Source of the DNA: an uncultured Campylobacter sp.
GTDB taxonomy: Bacteria > Campylobacterota > Campylobacteria > Campylobacterales > Campylobacteraceae
Length of the DNA: 22,981 nucleotides
Direction of reading: 5' to 3'
Assembly (NCBI RefSeq): GCF_938045775.1
Contig: NZ_CALIBH010000221.1
Location: forward strand, 1-22,981
The position numbers and the translations under genes were made by a program. Every line of letters starts with the position of its first letter. Positions within the stretch are counted from its first letter, which is position 1. Of this stretch, positions 22,417-22,981 are shown in pieces. The notes under the pieces were generated by a model. That model made no database searches. It was not told the origin of the DNA and was given only the letters and a program-made list of their open reading frames with translations.

Positions 22417-22981
22417 GATTTTTTCTCCGCTATTTGAGCTTGTTTATGCCTAGCAAAGGCTTTATTAATGACGTATTGCTGGATAATGGAGCAGAAATTA
22501 TTTACCGTCCAGTATAGCGTAAGACCAGCAGGGAACATCACAAAAAATACCGTAAAAATGAGCGGCAAGAATTTCATCATCTTCTCTTGCATCGGATCGG
22601 TAAATGTAGTCGGCGTAATCTTTTGCTGTAAAAACATCAAAATTCCCATCGTAATCGGCAGGATGTAATATGGATCTTTAAGCGACAGATCGTGGATCCA
22701 CAGCGCCCACTCCGCGCCCTTTAGCTCGATCGCATTAAGTAGCACGCGGTAGATCGCGAAAAATACCGGTATCTGAAGCAGTATTGGCAAGCAGCCGCCC
22801 ATCGGATTGGCACCGTTTTTCTTATACAGATCCATCATATGCATCTGCAGCTTTTGCTTATCGTCCTTATATTTTTCCTGAAGCTCCTTCATCTTAGGCG
22901 CCAGATCTTTTAGCTTATTCATAGATAGCATTCCCTTGTAGCTTAGCGGGAATAAGATTAGGCGGATGATGAGCGTAAGCA
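22413..22981 (-). CDS. yidC: Membrane protein insertase YidC, C-terminal part (cut by window edge)
   Basis: YidC inserts proteins into the inner membrane, alone or with SecYEG. The visible C-terminal 189 residues start within the first core membrane segment: LTLIIRLILFPLSYKGMLSM includes the conserved functional Arg in the hydrophilic groove. Then come the cytoplasmic coiled hairpin (MNKLKDLAPKMKELQEKYKDDKQ), GANPMGGCLPILLQIPVFFAIYRVL, the loop with IHDLSLKDPYYILPI, and the last membrane segments (FTVFFVMFPAGLTLYW). The frame is open to the right edge, so the ATG at 22931 is internal and the true start lies outside. The stop overlaps jag by ATGA. Confidence 0.95.
   Translation of the reverse strand, partial: LTLIIRLILFPLSYKGMLSMNKLKDLAPKMKELQEKYKDDKQKLQMHMMDLYKKNGANPMGGCLPILLQIPVFFAIYRVLLNAIELKGAEWALWIHDLSLKDPYYILPITMGILMFLQQKITPTTFTDPMQEKMMKFLPLIFTVFFVMFPAGLTLYWTVNNFCSIIQQYVINKAFARHKQAQIAEKKS

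Noticed and set aside
22413..22931. A complete 172-residue protein starting at 22931
   Set aside because: The same frame continues to the window edge with the conserved YidC membrane segment, so this is an internal Met of a truncated yidC.

Overview
The window is bacterial and every gene I can support lies on the minus strand. Gene content and order point to a Campylobacter-type genome (Campylobacterota). The set purH, a TerB/J-domain protein, purL, mnmE, jag and yidC occurs in the same relative order in C. jejuni, as I recall it. The base composition is richer in G+C than C. jejuni, which suggests one of the higher-GC (for example oral) Campylobacter species; that species-level guess is inference. 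The words AAATTT, TAAAATTTTA and GAATTT are strikingly frequent in both spacers and genes.

Layout, read in the direction of transcription (right to left). (1) 22981-19910 holds yidC (cut by the window edge), jag and mnmE, tightly packed. They serve membrane-protein insertion, RNA binding and tRNA wobble modification. (2) 19850-8014 is a lipopolysaccharide/lipooligosaccharide (LPS/LOS) cluster. It begins at a good promoter with lpxL (lipid A acylation), followed by an ELM1/GtrOC1-like glycosyltransferase, a GT4 glycosyltransferase, an O-antigen-ligase-family membrane protein and a membrane-anchored polysaccharide deacetylase. A second promoter-like site near 14422 then precedes a second ligase, three GT-B glycosyltransferases, a second anchored deacetylase and a WaaE/LgtF-like GT2 enzyme. 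(3) 7949-4770 holds purL and a DjlA-like co-chaperone. (4) 4308-651 holds a Clp-fold (SDH_sah) serine protease-like protein, a small lipoprotein and purH, separated by two gene-free spacers of nearly 500 bp. A further 620-bp spacer precedes the first nine codons of another minus-strand gene at the left edge.

How the cluster may work: acylated lipid A is built in the inner membrane, cytoplasmic glycosyltransferases build core or side-chain glycans, ligase-family proteins join or polymerise them on the periplasmic side, and the two anchored deacetylases probably de-N-acetylate glycans there. The ligases are paralogous, and so are the deacetylases, so the cluster looks like two related ligase-deacetylase cassettes. 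Nearly all genes within each cassette overlap by ATGA, which implies translational coupling.

The main unusual features are: a G8 run joined to an A8 run in the interdomain linker of one glycosyltransferase (a probable phase-variation switch); five 30-bp tandem repeats at the same linker of its paralogue; a roughly 145-residue low-complexity insert between the G4 and G5 motifs of MnmE; similar expansions in two other glycosyltransferases; and dense RAATTY-type words in spacers and in several of these expansions. I saw no rRNA, tRNA, IS element or CRISPR array.
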